Shown: one piece after another, positions 41,121-52,800 of the stretch
How the letters are laid out: every line of letters starts with the position of its first letter
Position numbering within the stretch: position 1 is the stretch's first letter
Source: Pyrus communis
Taxonomy: Eukaryota; Streptophyta; Magnoliopsida; Rosales; Rosaceae
Direction of reading: 5' to 3'
Assembly: GCF_963583255.1 (NCBI RefSeq)
Contig: NC_084803.1
Span: forward strand, 25,704,428-25,768,427
DNA: 64,000 nt
The notes under the pieces: generated by a model
The model's database searches: none
Seen by the model: only the letters and a program-made list of their open reading frames with translations
What the model was told of the DNA's origin: nothing
Program-made: the position numbers and the translations under genes

Positions 41121-43269
41121 ATGGACCACGACGACTTCCGGACCATCTTAGAAAGCTCGGGAGTGGATATATGGACGTTCATGGACACTGCCATTGCTGT
41201 CGCTTTGGCCGATTATGGCACTGAGCTCAAGCACCGGAGGGATGGCATTGTCGAGCGCCTCTATGCCACAGCTTCTGTTCCACCTCAATGCCCGAACTGC
41301 GATGCTGATGGGCCTAATGGGCCCAATGTTAACCACCCCAAAGCAGTTTCACCGTACACTCCGCAGTCTGTTGGTGGAGACGGTGGTGAGGAGGATGAGG
41401 AGGAGTTGGATCCCTATGCAGGGTTGTTTGATGATGAGACGAAGAATATTCTAGACATCAAGAAGCATCTTGAGGATCCTTATCAGGTCAATTTCTCTTT
41501 CTGTCAGTCTTCAGTTCATTTCCTTTTTTGGTTTAGTTGTAACTTGTCCTTTTTCGCCTCTTTTTGTATTGATTGTTAGCCACTTTGTTCATGTCAGTCT
41601 GAGGATACTCTGGTTGAGTTGCTTCAAAGTCTAGCAGATATGGAAATATCAGTCCAAGAACTCAAGGTAATTATGGGCTGTTCTTATATATGCTCTTATA
41701 AGAAGAAAAACACTTCTCTCCCCAATTGTCTCTTGATTTAGTCTTTTTAATTTTTTTTCCTTCTCCAATTTTGAATCCCACTCCACGGTTAATAAAGAGA
41801 AAACAAACTTCCACCAAGTTTGTGATTTTTAGTTGTTTGGGATTTTTAGGAGGCTGATATTGGAAAGCGTGTGAGTCAATTGCGGAAGCAGCATCCAAGC
41901 GATGTTGTTAGGAGATTGGCAAAGCAAATTATCAAGTATGTCATATATCGTTGCTCTTCACTTGTTGGCGGTGAAAGTCTTTAGTTTGAAGGACATTGAA
42001 AGAAAACATAAGTTATTGATTTATTTTGTTGCTTTTTTAATTTTTTTTTTTTCACAGTAAATGGAAAGGTATTGTGAATCAATGGGTCAAGTTACATGGA
42101 GAACAACCATCATCTTCAACCATGGGTAAACATAAGATCCTTATTCCTTATTAATTAATTTAATTTCTCTTCTTGGGAAAACATAAATCGATGTTCAGAA
42201 ATTGCAAACCTGCCCTAGTCACTTTGATTCTTAACTCAAGTTGTTTGCAGTTGATGAAGACTCACCTCAGCAGAAAATTCCCCAAAATGGTCTTCACCAG
42301 GTCAATGAAACATTTATTTTGGATAAAGGTTAGTGGCTGTCCTTTATTCTTGCTTTCTAATATTCAGTTCTTTTAATTTTCAGGTTCCTGATTTTGCATA
42401 CTCTCCAAATCCTCACAGTAAGTATAGAATCAGATTCTACACTTCCTCTTCGTCTTTTTTCGGAAATTCAGTCGTTTGCAGTTTATTTTAGCTGGGTCCG
42501 TTTGTGTTGTTAATACTTTCTTACTATTATTATTAATTTTATCGTTTTTCACACAGATGGGAGTTCTGGATCAGACAAGAACTATTCAGAACCAGAACGC
42601 AAGCCAAAGGCAGTTCCTAGGAGGATTGCTCCACCAAAACCTACACAATCGACCCCTGTGTCTGCTTCTGCTCCTCAAAATGTATGGATACCAAATTCGA
42701 GTATCTAACTCTATGTTTGGATGCTGAACTTTTGAGGGAGATAATATAAAATATGAAGCTTATACTTCCAAAATATAAGAAACTGAATTCAACTAAGCCA
42801 ATTAGTTCAATATATAGCTTAGTCGAGTGCAACTGTAAGTAATCTCAGTGCTGCTTCATAATGTGAATTCTAAAGCCATAATTCGAAGCAAATTGTTTTC
42901 ACTGAGTTTTGTTTTGTCTCTTAATTGATTTTTGCAGAGACAGATGGGGCAGAAGGAAAGCGATTTAGACTCTGATAGATTGGCTTCTGCAAGAAGACGA
43001 CTTCAGGCAAATTATAGAGAAGCTGAAAATGGTTTGCTCTTTAACTTTCGACTTCTTGGTTTTATTTTTCTATGTTTTAGTTCATTACATTGGTGTTAAT
43101 GTTGATTGGAATGTGCCTTTTTTGTGAAGCGAAAAAGCAGAGAACAATTCAAGTGATGGACATCCATGAGATACCAAAGCCGAAGAATTCTTTCATTGCG
43201 AGGAACAAAGGCAGTGGAGGAGGAGGAGGAGGAGGCGGAAGTGGCTCTCATCAAGGCAGGCATTGGTGA
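41121..43269 (+). CDS. MED26C: Mediator of RNA polymerase II transcription subunit 26c-like protein, 343 residues, nine exons
   Basis: Exons: 41121-41486, 41598-41666, 41850-41935, 42058-42125, 42251-42300, 42384-42417, 42557-42681, 42938-43031, 43130-43269. All introns are GT-AG, phases agree and the 1032-base coding sequence is open. It starts [20 protein letters not shown], has an acidic stretch ([17 protein letters not shown], about residue 100), then the TFIIS N-terminal (LW) domain over exons 2-4 ([49 protein letters not shown]). The conserved end reads [35 protein letters not shown] and a glycine-rich tail. Arabidopsis MED26c has the same order. It would act in the nucleus, joining Mediator to the elongation machinery. 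The donor after exon 5 (cag/GTCAAT) was chosen because the next one, at 42329, leads to a stop. It is the only intact host gene here. Confidence 0.93.
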
Positions 43270-43664
43270 AAATGGGCAGAGCCTCACACTCAACAGATAT
43301 ATAATATTATAGTACAAAAAAAAAGGCTTCTGGGAATTTTGGCTGGCTGACACGCACAAAAGGTGTTAAATCTGCTTATCCTTTCTTATTACATTTTCAT
43401 GTATTAAGCAAAACAAGATAAGAACAATTTTTCTATAGTTATTATTAATTGTTTTTTTGCTTAATAACAAACACAGCATTTTAAAATTTTATCGTTATGG
43501 AACCCAGCTATAAACTGTGCCATCTATTTTTTTTCTTTAATTTTTGTTTCTTTTGCTTTGGGGTTTGAATAAGACAACGACCCCAAACAATTATGTTTTA
43601 AACGTGTTTTCAAGGATCAAGTTTTGAGAGAAATGTGCCATGAGGCCGTTGAGGGGTAGGGGAT
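43270..43664 (+). other. 3' UTR and downstream flank of MED26C-like gene
   Basis: No coding frame. A run of A at about 43317 and A/T-rich sequence follow the stop codon; TTAATAACAAAC and ATTATTAATTG near 43450 may be polyadenylation elements. I cannot place the cleavage site. Confidence 0.4.
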
Positions 43665-43885
43665 TTGGTAACAGGATCGTATTTGGATCCTGTTTCTGAG
43701 GATCATAGAGATCAATTCATTCTATCAGTTTAGCACTTATCATGGGGCTAAAAATCTTTTTAATTTTTTATTTAAAATTGAACACAAACAGTAAGCTGGT
43801 CGCACAATGTACAATAAACGGTCCAGATGAATTGATTGTTAGGATCCCCTGTATCTGGAGAGGATCCTCATCCGGGAATTTGGGG
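43665..43885. mobile_element. GGATCC-type MITE, about 220 bp
   Basis: The left arm (ACAGGATCGTATTTGGATCC, then GAGATCAATTCATTC) pairs with the reverse of the right arm (GATGAATTGATTGTTAGGATCC, here only in part, then GAGAGGATCCTCATCCGGG). It shares GGTCCAGA with the element at 37267. GATTTGG and AATTTGG at the borders are a weak candidate duplication. Confidence 0.6.
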
Positions 43886-44429
43886 TGTTTGGCTGGCAGG
43901 CCTTGTAGGTGGTGGAGAGGTTGGTGTAGCCCTTGTGGACTTGCACTCGTCATCATCAAGGACCTAAGTATTAAGTATTGTAGTTTGTTGGTGGTGGAGC
44001 CTTGGAAGAAGTGAAATCAAAAGGAGATAGGTACCGTACTATTTTGGTCATATTTATAAGTTTGCAAGAAACTCCAGCATAGCATCATCATAGTATAAAT
44101 ATTATTCATTCATGTATAAGTGAAGTACTTAGGTTTGACTCCTTTGAAGTGAGTGGTGAACTCAGAAGATGAAAGGATCCGTCAAATCCAGTCCAATTGA
44201 ACCCCTCTAAAAAAATCCTTAATTCTGTATACGAAATTTTCAAAAAGTATGCGTGAACCTGCAGTCCGGAAATGACAAAATCGATACGAAATTTGAAAAT
44301 CCAAGAGAAACTAATCAGAGTGGAATGATAATGAAGTCGGAAAAGAAATCTGTCGCTTGTGATTATTGATGGTCAACCACCGGAGAAAATGAGGGAGATG
44401 AGAGGTTATTAATCTTGCAAGGACTTCAA
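43886..44429. other. Non-coding, nothing recognised
   Basis: Mixed-composition sequence without a supportable frame or repeat structure. Confidence 0.35.
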
Positions 44430-44682
44430 GAATATAGGAAACTTAGTGATTCCTTGTTGGATTAGGTTTCCGTGTCTTGTGGAACAAGCATGGTCAATCT
44501 TAGAAAAATCGTCGAACTTCACCCACTGCTCTAGAATTAGGATAATAGTAACATCACTGTTCCGTCTGTGCAGCTACACTACGGAAGTTGTCGAATCCAT
44601 GACCAGACTTCTAAGGTATTCGTATTCTTACCCGCCTTACTCCGGCTCTGAATCATGGTCCCACAATTGCTCCTAACTATGT
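44430..44682 (+). repeat. 250-bp dispersed repeat, copy 1 (probable LTR piece)
   Basis: GGATTAGGTTTCCGTGTCTT, GTGGAACAAGCATGGTCAAT, TCCATGACCAGACTTCTAAG and ATCATGGTCCCACA recur in order, same strand, at 58155-58427. In the second copy it lies upstream of a retroelement leader, which suggests an LTR fragment. Confidence 0.7.
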
Positions 44683-45039
44683 ATTTAAAAAAAACTTCTT
44701 CCCTTGAGAATGGTAGTTATCCAAAGATCATTCATTTAGGAGTAAATAAGAATACATACCGTTTTAAAATCTTCTGAAGCATGTCTATTCTACCTTATGA
44801 ATGCTTCAAAGTAATCGAGACGTTCTGGATTAAAGCGTGTAGTCTTGATAAGCATGCCATTAATATCGTAGGGATAGGGATGTCTTAGTTGCGTGTGGAC
44901 GGGGAGCAAGGGACTGTCGATTGCTTTCTCGATTAATTTTGGCCGTCAGATATGCTGATCTTGAGATGAGACGACTCGAATTCAGCAGTAAGATGATTCC
45001 GAAATATCTTCTGTAAATATCTTAGGATCTCCATCTTCT

Positions 45040-46688
45040 TTCATATGATAATGATGTGGAATGTATCGGTCAGCGCCGCCCTTAACTGATTGATAGACCT
45101 TCAAAGTCATCCCAGTTGAACATCGGAACTGGAAGTGGCTTATTGCACCAGAAGACTTGGAGAAGACGGTAGAGATGCCATTGTGGATCACTGTTCCAAC
45201 CATCGCATCCAAGGGCAGCTAAGGATAGGAAGGATTTGGTGAAAATTGTAGAAGTTCCGAAGTCGGAGAAAAAGAAGAGGAAACGACCTGCTGAGGGTAC
45301 CACATAGAAAGCCGATGATGTTAGGCCTTCCAAAAAGAAGTCTGGTGTAGAGGGAAGTTGTGACATTCCTCAAGGGAGAGGAGAGTTGACACGGTGCTTG
45401 AAGTTCGGGATCCCACTTCATTCAAGCTAAGGCTACTCGAGGCGGAACAGCAGCAGCATGCTTTGGTAGTTGGGGAAGAAAAGGAAGGGAGACTTTACTT
45501 AAGCGGCGGTGAAGATTTTGTTGAAGTTCCTCAAAACCAGGTTCATGCAGTCGTGGAACAACAACAACAATAACAAAAACAAGATGACCCTGCCCCTATT
45601 CCTATCCAAGGGGTAATTTCTGAGTGGCATTGTACTCCTATTCTTGGGGAGCGAAGTAATGATAAGCAACTCCACTGGACTTCCTCCTCATCTCCCAGAA
45701 CATCAAGTTCTTCCGATGCTGCCGTGAGAGGAGCCTATTCTCATGTAATAATCGAGCCTGTCTACGGTTGCAAAGTGCTTAGCACACTCAGGCTCTGATC
45801 TGCTTGACAATTTCCCCCACCGACTTTGAAGAAGTGATTGCAGAGTCTAACCATCGGGTGAAGAATTACTATCAAAGCCGATTACGCATTGTCCTCCTCA
45901 TTTTTTTTAATAATTTGAGGCTGCTTCCTTAAGTTCATTATCTTGTTTTTTTCACGAATATGGAAAATCAGGCTAATGCTTGGACAGAAGCTGCAGTCTT
46001 GAGCTAAACGGAAAAAATGTGTAAGTTAGAGGCAGCTTACAAGAGTGAGATCGGTGGCAGAATCAAGTTGGTAAGACAGCTTCAAGGGAAACATGCGAAG
46101 CTAGAGAAGCTTTTGGCCAAAGAACAAGGGACATAGCTTGGGGTGTAGAAGGAGATAACTAGGTCCAGCAACTACGTCATGAAGAGAAGAAGGATGATGA
46201 GCTTGGGGCAAAGATGGCCAAACTTGAGGCGAAGTCGGCTCAAGCACTTAAGGCCAAGAACGACGCAAAACGGATTCTGCGGCAGAACGAAGCATATGGG
46301 ATGCTGATCGGTCCATTATTAAGTTTGAGCTGGGCGGAGTCCGGCTTGGGGGAAGAAGCTCACATTGAAGCCTTTCAACAAGCCATGGACGATAATGAGG
46401 CGAAGTTGACCAAAATCCACGCAATGGTTGAAGCGGCAACAAGCCATGTACGATCACAATGAATGGGATGCTCGTCACAAAATGACAGAGATCCAAAAAA
46501 CAAACTTGCCAATCCTTTCCCGATTGGCAGGGGAGGTCGTAGAATCAGAGGTTTGTGAAGAGGTTGAGTCAAGTTCTGACTTTGAGGCGATACCGAAAGA
46601 GTTTGTTGTTTCAAGGATTCCCTATGAAGATATGTCCGCTGTAGATACAAGTAAGGCTATCGATGTCATGACTATTTCTGAGATGTAA
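45040..46688 (+). pseudogene. Coiled-coil frame of Gypsy-2 (antisense to its gag)
   Basis: The readable end is best: MAKLEAKSAQALKAKNDAKR, GMLIGPLLSLSWAESGLGEE and, in a second frame, EWDARHKMTEIQKTNLPILS, SDFEAIPKEFVVSRIPYED and a stop at 46686-46688. Earlier pieces contain a basic stretch (PKSEKKKRKRPAEGT, near 45260) and Q-rich or acidic linkers, and LEAAYKSEIGGRIKLVRQLQ-type heptads near 46030. This is the tail pattern of the plant mobile domain-like frames carried by Tat elements; the domain itself is not readable here. Several stops and frame changes. Confidence 0.5.
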
Positions 46689-46689
46689 C

Positions 46690-47985
46690 TGTAGGGTTAA
46701 TTCCACAAATTCTGAGACAATTTATTTGGCCAAGGAAAAGGCTTGTCCCTTTCGTAATTTGAAAAATTTGCCCGAGTCACAGGACTTGGGTTCTCGCACT
46801 TTTCCTTTGAATGAATCAACCTTTTGCATGTTGATCGTATTTAATTAAGAAGTCCTACGTAGATCTTTAAGCCTGTTAGAGTAGAATGAGTAGGATTTTT
46901 CTTTTTTGTTTCCACATTGTGGAATATAGTTTAGTCAGCTAATCTTTTTGAAGCAAGCTAACTTCGGAGTATAGAGTACTAAGGTGAAAAACAGGTAAGT
47001 TTGTAAGCTTGGGATAGAGCTCGACGCCCCCAAGGTAACGTTGATTCAGAAGAATATCACCTCCCAAACGTAGTGTTTATAGGTGTTTTCACTATAATAG
47101 TCAGAGTACCATCTCACTCCTATACTAAGTATTAAGCCCATGAGAAATCTTTACTGTATTGAGCAAACTAAAAATCAGAAAGCATCGAGCTGTACCTAGA
47201 ATGTCTTCCAGATGTCTTTAATGTTTCTGTTGGATTATTTGATCTGGATCGCCCTTTTAATTATTCTTCGAATGGTGTAGAGCCTAGGTTTGAGTTACAA
47301 CCCATAATCCTTAGGTTGCTTAAACTTTTTGAAGGTTGGATTGTACGTTGAACTACCGATTTAGGAAGCTATGTCCTCGTGCCCATAGCCTGCCTATCAT
47401 AACCGCGCTTCATATGGCTCACACCACATAACGCTCTGTAGGTGACTCCTCTAACACTATCACTTTGAATTTGTAAACTTGCAATTATGCAAAGTTTCAA
47501 AGATGTGTGCTATTCGTGATTTTGAGGTATCCCCTGCACCGCAAAAAAGAAAAGAATGAACAAACAAACAAAAGATGTAGCATAATCAAACATTAAACTC
47601 TTATTCATAAAAGAATGTTGAATTGATGAGAGCACGTGATTGATTCCCTAAATATCTTTGGAAGAAAGATCAAATCACTGGTGTAGTTCTAATTAAAAGA
47701 TGATACAACATAAGTGTTACATCAAGAATCATCTCTGACGAATAGCCTATTGTAAGGCGTTAAGGAGATGAACTCTCCATGCACTTGTCTAAGTGCAGAC
47801 GGCGACATTGAAATTAATGTGGTTGAATTTGAAACGGATGGCCTATATATCTTCTCATTTCATCGAAGAATCAAACCACGTGTAGTTCAACATTAAGGGT
47901 TCTCTTAACCAATATGGTGGGGCTTGAGGACGGTCCACCTCAAAGTAGTTGGAGCTCCCCTTTTTTGCTTAGGTTTGCCAACTTT
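46690..47985. other. Non-coding link inside Gypsy-2 where pol would lie
   Basis: No protease, reverse transcriptase or integrase similarity is seen on either strand. 'tttggccaaggaaaaggcttgtccc' near 46727 and an interrupted AAAAAAGAAAAGAATG tract near 47545 are the only landmarks. The pol genes are absent, not merely decayed, as far as I can read. Confidence 0.5.
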
Positions 47986-49150
47986 TCTTTCCTTGAGCAT
48001 CCTCTGTCCTCCATAGATGCAATTGATGCTGAGGGTGGGCTGCTTTGCTAGACACCAATCATTCTCATCATTAGTAAGCTCATGGCAGTCGAACTTACCA
48101 TGGTCTTTCCCTCTAGCAGATTTCTCTTTCCTAGCTTTGCTCTTAACGAACTCCCAACAATATATCTGGTTGAAGAGCTCCTCAATGTGGTCTCTTAGCG
48201 TACGACAGTTTCGAGTGGCCTGACCAGTCCATTGGTGGAAGGAGCAGTATTCGTTCAGCCTTTTCTTGGTTAGAGCTCTGGGAGGGGTTTTGGCCGCTTA
48301 AGGAAAGGTTTATCCTTGATGCTATGAAGGATGTCATTGATGATAATGTTCAAGGCAGTGTATTGCCTTGGCTTGTGGCGAGCTGATCTGCCCTTGCGTC
48401 CCTACCTATCATTCCGACAAGGATAGGGAGATGAAGTATCGCGATCTTCCCACTTTCGATAGAACCATCTATTGTAGCCCTGATCGGGGACCTTTTTTCG
48501 GGTCTAGTTTTCCCAGTCAGTGAAATGGTCTGCCACATCAAAACACTCCACCAAAGTGGCGTAATCATAATTCTTTTTGTTCAGCTTCTGGGAGGGGGCT
48601 GAGTGGAAATAGAGTCCCTAGTTCAAAGTTATGGTGGCAAGTCTATCGTCAGGTTTCTCTACTTTAGCTAATTCCGCGCGAATCACTTTGAGGAAACTCT
48701 AAGACTTTCATCTTTGATTCAAGTGACCATGCTAAATATGGCTTCATGACATTTGCGGACATCACGATACACTGAATAGGGGTGTGTGAAGATGTCGGCT
48801 AGGCTTTCAAAGCAGTCGATAAAATGGGCTAGTGATTATGAGAACCATCTCATGGAGGGATCTTCTAACGTGGATGGGAACATTTTGCAAATCCAGGCAT
48901 CGTTGTTGTTGTACAACGTCATGGCATTACGATAACACATGATGTGGTTATTCAGGCCGGAATTGTTGCGAAAGGACTTTAGTTGAGGGTGAGAGAACTT
49001 CTTAGATGGGGGTGTCAACTTAATTGTTGAAGAAAGAGAGCTCCTAGCCTTGGCGACGATCTTGCTAGAGATGCAAGGCTAAACTTCCCTCAGTGCATCC
49101 CTGACTTTATTTATAATATCGGCCCGCCTATCAATCCCTACACTTGGCGA
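47986..49150 (-). pseudogene. Gypsy-2 gag (Tat type)
   Basis: From the right, minus strand: SVGIDRRADIINKVRDALRE; a stop; KIVAKARSSLSSTIKLTPP; NNHIMCYRNAMTLYNNNDA with CKMFPSTLEDPSMRWFS (the Retrotrans_gag core); SLADIFTHPYSVYRDVRKC; then EYCSFHQWTGQATRNC, a Tat-type knuckle; RTLRDHIEELFNQ; and TLSINCIYGG, which normally marks the gag-protease border. Reading stops there, without protease. Several in-frame stops (near 49088, 48705 and 48660). Confidence 0.8.
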
Positions 49151-49169
49151 GAACTGCCAAAAAAAAAAA

Positions 49170-49463
49170 AGCATACTAAAGACGTCTAAAGGGTGCATCT
49201 TCTGCAACGACTATGCATAATGCTTCCACATCAATGTTGCTATGGTACAACCCTACTCCAAGATTAAACGAACCTAGACACGAGGGTTTACTTCTTCTTT
49301 GCCTATAAGTAGCCAAGTCTCAATCCTTTTTCAGGTTAATTCCTCTCTAACCACAGTTATAAGGACCTAGAATTCTATCCCGACTTAGGCATCAGAACTT
49401 TGTTTCTTTTATTTTATATTCCAAGTTTCTCATCAATTCAACCTCGGCGAAAATTTGCAGAAA
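49170..49463 (+). repeat. Probable 5' LTR (3' part) of Gypsy-3
   Basis: A TATA-type promoter, GCCTATAAGTAGCC (49301-49314), is followed by a leader-like stretch ending near TTTGCAGAAACAAA. A primer-site-like sequence comes next (49467). The left border is unclear; a poly(A) tract at 49157-49168 separates it from Gypsy-2 gag. Confidence 0.5.
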
Positions 49464-49466
49464 CAA

Positions 49467-49482
49467 ATTGGTGGTTTCATTG
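49467..49482 (+). other. Primer-binding-site-like sequence of Gypsy-3
   Basis: ATTGGTGGTTTCATTG, followed by AAAGTT, occurs again at 58965-58980 just after another LTR-like stretch. A similar phrase follows the 5' LTR in many plant gypsy elements. I did not match it to a specific tRNA. Confidence 0.5.
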
Positions 49483-49649
49483 AAAGTTTGAAAATACACC
49501 TGATTTGCTCTTCCTTTGAGCCAAATTCCAAATCCACAAATCCAATTTTCAGATTTTGTTCTTCGCGTTTATCGTGTTCATATGAAAATTGTGGAAACTC
49601 ATAGATCTTTGAGCCGTAACACACATGTTGCGGCACCACCGGCCACCTT

Positions 49650-49885
49650 AATTAAATAAAGAGCTAGGTAGGTTCTGGGATGTATGCGAGAATGTGAGAA
49701 GAAGCAATACGTCTGAATATGTTTCATCTCTTTTACAGAGGCTAGGTAAGCCATATATATACAAGTACAAGATAGAAGAGTCAAACCCTAATTCTAATCC
49801 TATAAAGATGCTATCCATAATTCACGGGATAACCTTTCCTAGTACAAACACAACATTATTTATTGATTACAATATATTCTTAATA
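49650..49885 (-). repeat. 3' LTR of Copia-2
   Basis: In element orientation it starts TATTAAGAATATATTG directly after the polypurine tract and ends CTCTTTATTTAATT, so the termini are not the usual TG..CA. TATATATAT (about 49752) is the candidate TATA region. Confidence 0.95.
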
Positions 49886-49896
49886 CTCCCCCTCAA
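49886..49896 (-). other. Polypurine tract of Copia-2
   Basis: Minus-strand TTGAGGGGGAG lies against the 3' LTR and contains the TGA stop of pol, exactly as in Copia-1. Confidence 0.9.
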
Positions 49897-52800
49897 GTTG
49901 GAGAGTGAAGATTAAGAACACCCAACTTGTCTCGCAGCTTCATAAATTGATCCTTCCCTAAAGCCTTTGTAAATATATCAGCTAACTGGAAGAGTGTAGG
50001 CACATACGTAGGACGGATTATTCCAGCTTGTAATTTTTCACGAACAATGTGACAATCTATCTCAATATGCTTGGTACGTTCGTGAAAAACGGGATTTGCT
50101 GCGATATACAAAGCTGCTTGATTATCACAAAACAATGAAGCAGGAGTTTTCTGGGGAACTTGTAAATCTTGTAATATGTATCGTAGCCAAGTTATTTCTA
50201 GGCAAGTATTTGCCATAGCACGATATTCCGCCTCAGCTGATGATCTGGATACATTATCTTGCTTCTTGGACCTCCACGAAATGAGTGAATTGCCGAGAAA
50301 GACACAATATCCCGTAACTGATCTTCTTGTGGCACGACATCTTCCCCAGTCAGAATCACAAAAGGCTTTCAAGTCAAGATTATTGTTCGCTGAAAATAGT
50401 AAACCTTGACCTGGAGTGCCTTTAATATACCTAAGAATCCTCATAGCTGCATCCCAATGTGGTTTTCGTGGCTCGTGCATGAACTGGCTCAAAGTACAAA
50501 CGGGATAAACGATGTTTGGTCTAGTAACTGTGAGGTATATCAACCTCCCAACTAACCTTTTGTATTTGGTTGGGTCATTCAACAATGCACCATCAGTGGA
50601 TGTAAGTGTTAAGTTTTGTTCCATTGGAAAAAGATCTGGCCGTGCACCAAGTAGTCCAGAATCCTGTAGAATATCGAGTGCATACTTTCGTTGTGACATA
50701 AAAATGCCCTTTTCTGAGCGTGCGAACTCAATGCCCAGAAAATACTTAAGATCGCCAAGGTCTTTGATGCGGAAGCGTTTAAGAAGAAAAGCTTTGAGTT
50801 GTTCCATCTCTTGGAGATCATTTCCTGTGATAAGTATGTCATCAACATAAATAAGAACAACAGTGATTGAGGTACCTCGGACCTTGGTGAACAAGGAATA
50901 GTCTGCTTTCGATTGATGATATCCGGCCTTTTGAATAGCATCTGAAAAAGTAGTAAACCAGGTTCTAGATGCCTGTTTGAGTCCGTAAAGGGACTTGTTG
51001 AGCCGACATACAAGAGTCTCCCCCTGTCGGCGAAGACCTGGAGGGGGTTCCATGTAGACTTCTTCAAGAAGAGTACCATGAAGAAATGCATTCTGAACAT
51101 CTAACTGGTGGATGAACCAAGTACGAGCAGCAGCAACAGTAAGAAGACAACACAGGGTGGTGAGTTTGGCAGCGGGGGAAAACGTTTCTTGGTAATCAAT
51201 ACCTGCAACTTGGGTGTAGCCTTTGGCAACAACACGAGCCTTGTAACGATCAAGAGAACCGTCAGACTTGTACTTCTTTTTGAAAACCCATTTAGAGCCG
51301 ATAGGCTTGTGACCAGCAGGAAGGGGAACCAAATCCCAAGTGTGGTTATGGTGTAGGGCATCTAATTCAGTGCGCATAGCTTGTTGCCAATGTGGATCGA
51401 GGATAGCTTCGGCATAGGTGGTGGGCTCAGAGGGACCTGTAATGTTAGCTAAAAAAGAGTAATGGGCAGGAGAAAAACGAGAGTTGGAAAGAAAATTAGA
51501 GAGGGGATAACGGGTACCTGGGGTAGAACATGGCGCCAGAGAAGGAAGATGGACGGAGTGAGACATGTGGTAGTCTTTAGTCCATGTGGGGGGTTGTTTG
51601 GAACGAGTGGAATGCCGAAGAGAAGGGAGGAGGGGCAGGGAAGCAGTGGGAATGTCAGTGGCAGGTGGAGGGTGGTCAGGATGTGGAGAGTGGGGCACGG
51701 GTTCTGGAGAAAGGGGCACGGGTTCTGGAATAGTGTCAGGAAGGGGGGTAAGGGGTGGGGTAGTGGGAGAGGGAATGTCGGCTGGGGAATGGGCAGTGTC
51801 AGCAGGGATGGTGGAAAGGACATCAAGGTGTGGGGGTAAAGTGGAAAGGGGAGAAAAGGACGTAGGGTCTGGAGGGTTAAGGGTAGGTGGAGGGAAACTA
51901 GGAGAGGAAAGATTAGAAAAGGGGAAGGAAGTCTCGTGAAACTTGACATCACGACTGATAAAAATTTTTTGTGTTTCCAAATTGTAGAGTTTATACCCTT
52001 TGTGACCTGTGGGATAGCCAACGAAAACACACCGTTGAGCTCTTTGTTCAAATTTGTGGGTAGGATGAACAGTGGTAGCATAACTGAGACATCCAAAAAC
52101 ACGGAGATGTGCAAGGGATGGGGGACGATTGTACAAGAGTTCAAAGGGTGATTTGTTGGAAAGTAAGGGTGAAGGTAAACGGTTGATAAGGTAGACCGCA
52201 GTGAGGACGCAATCACCCCAAAATATGAGGGGTATGTTGGACTGAAAACGCAAAGCACGGGCCACTGTAAGGATATGGCGATGCTTGCGCTCAACGACTC
52301 CATTCTGTTGGGGGGTGTAAACGCAAGTGCGTTGAAGTTCGATGCCAGATGATTGAAAATAACCTCTCATGGATAGGAATTCAGACCCATTGTCTACGCG
52401 GATGGCTTTAACAGTGGCATTAAATTGGGTGTGAGCAAATGTGATAAAGGATTTTAAAAGAGTTTGTGTTTCAGATTTGTGAGACATTAAAAATACCCAG
52501 GTGCAGCGACTAAAATCATCCACAATGGTGAGAAAAAAACGAGCCCCAGTATGAGTGGGAATTTTGTAAGGACCCCATATGTCACAATGTAATAAAACAA
52601 ATGGTGCAGAAGTTGATATTGAACTTAAAGAAAATGGAAGTCTTGTCTGTTTGGCCAAAGGACAAACACTACAATTATTGTCAAAGGAAATATTATGAGA
52701 AGACAACAAGGAAGAAGCCAATTTGAGACGATAAGGGGATGGATGTCCAAGGCGTTGGTGCCATAAATGGGAGGCATGAGAGACTTGATGGGAGGACGGT

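Larger units (their letters stand above)
44683..49150 (-). mobile_element. Gypsy derivative with gag and antisense frame but no pol (Gypsy-2)
   Basis: On the minus strand gag (49150 down to 47986) is followed not by protease and reverse transcriptase but by about 1.3 kb of non-coding sequence. Then, on the opposite strand, comes a coiled-coil frame (45040-46688) like the antisense frame of Gypsy-1. The relative order and orientation (gag, then antisense frame) match Gypsy-1 with pol removed. Borders are uncertain: gag's start is cut near 49150 beside another element's LTR, and no LTR pair was recognised. Confidence 0.55.

Noticed and set aside
41487..41576. Continuation of MED26C exon 1 past the GT at 41487
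   Set aside because: The frame stays open for 30 codons, but the predicted residues ([14 protein letters not shown]...) are unlike the family and the next exon joins in phase with conserved sequence.
42301..42328. Longer exon 5 of MED26C ending at GATAAAG/GTTAGT
   Set aside because: Joining it to the next acceptor (42384) brings a stop after one codon; ending at 42300 gives the conserved VPDFAYSP continuation.
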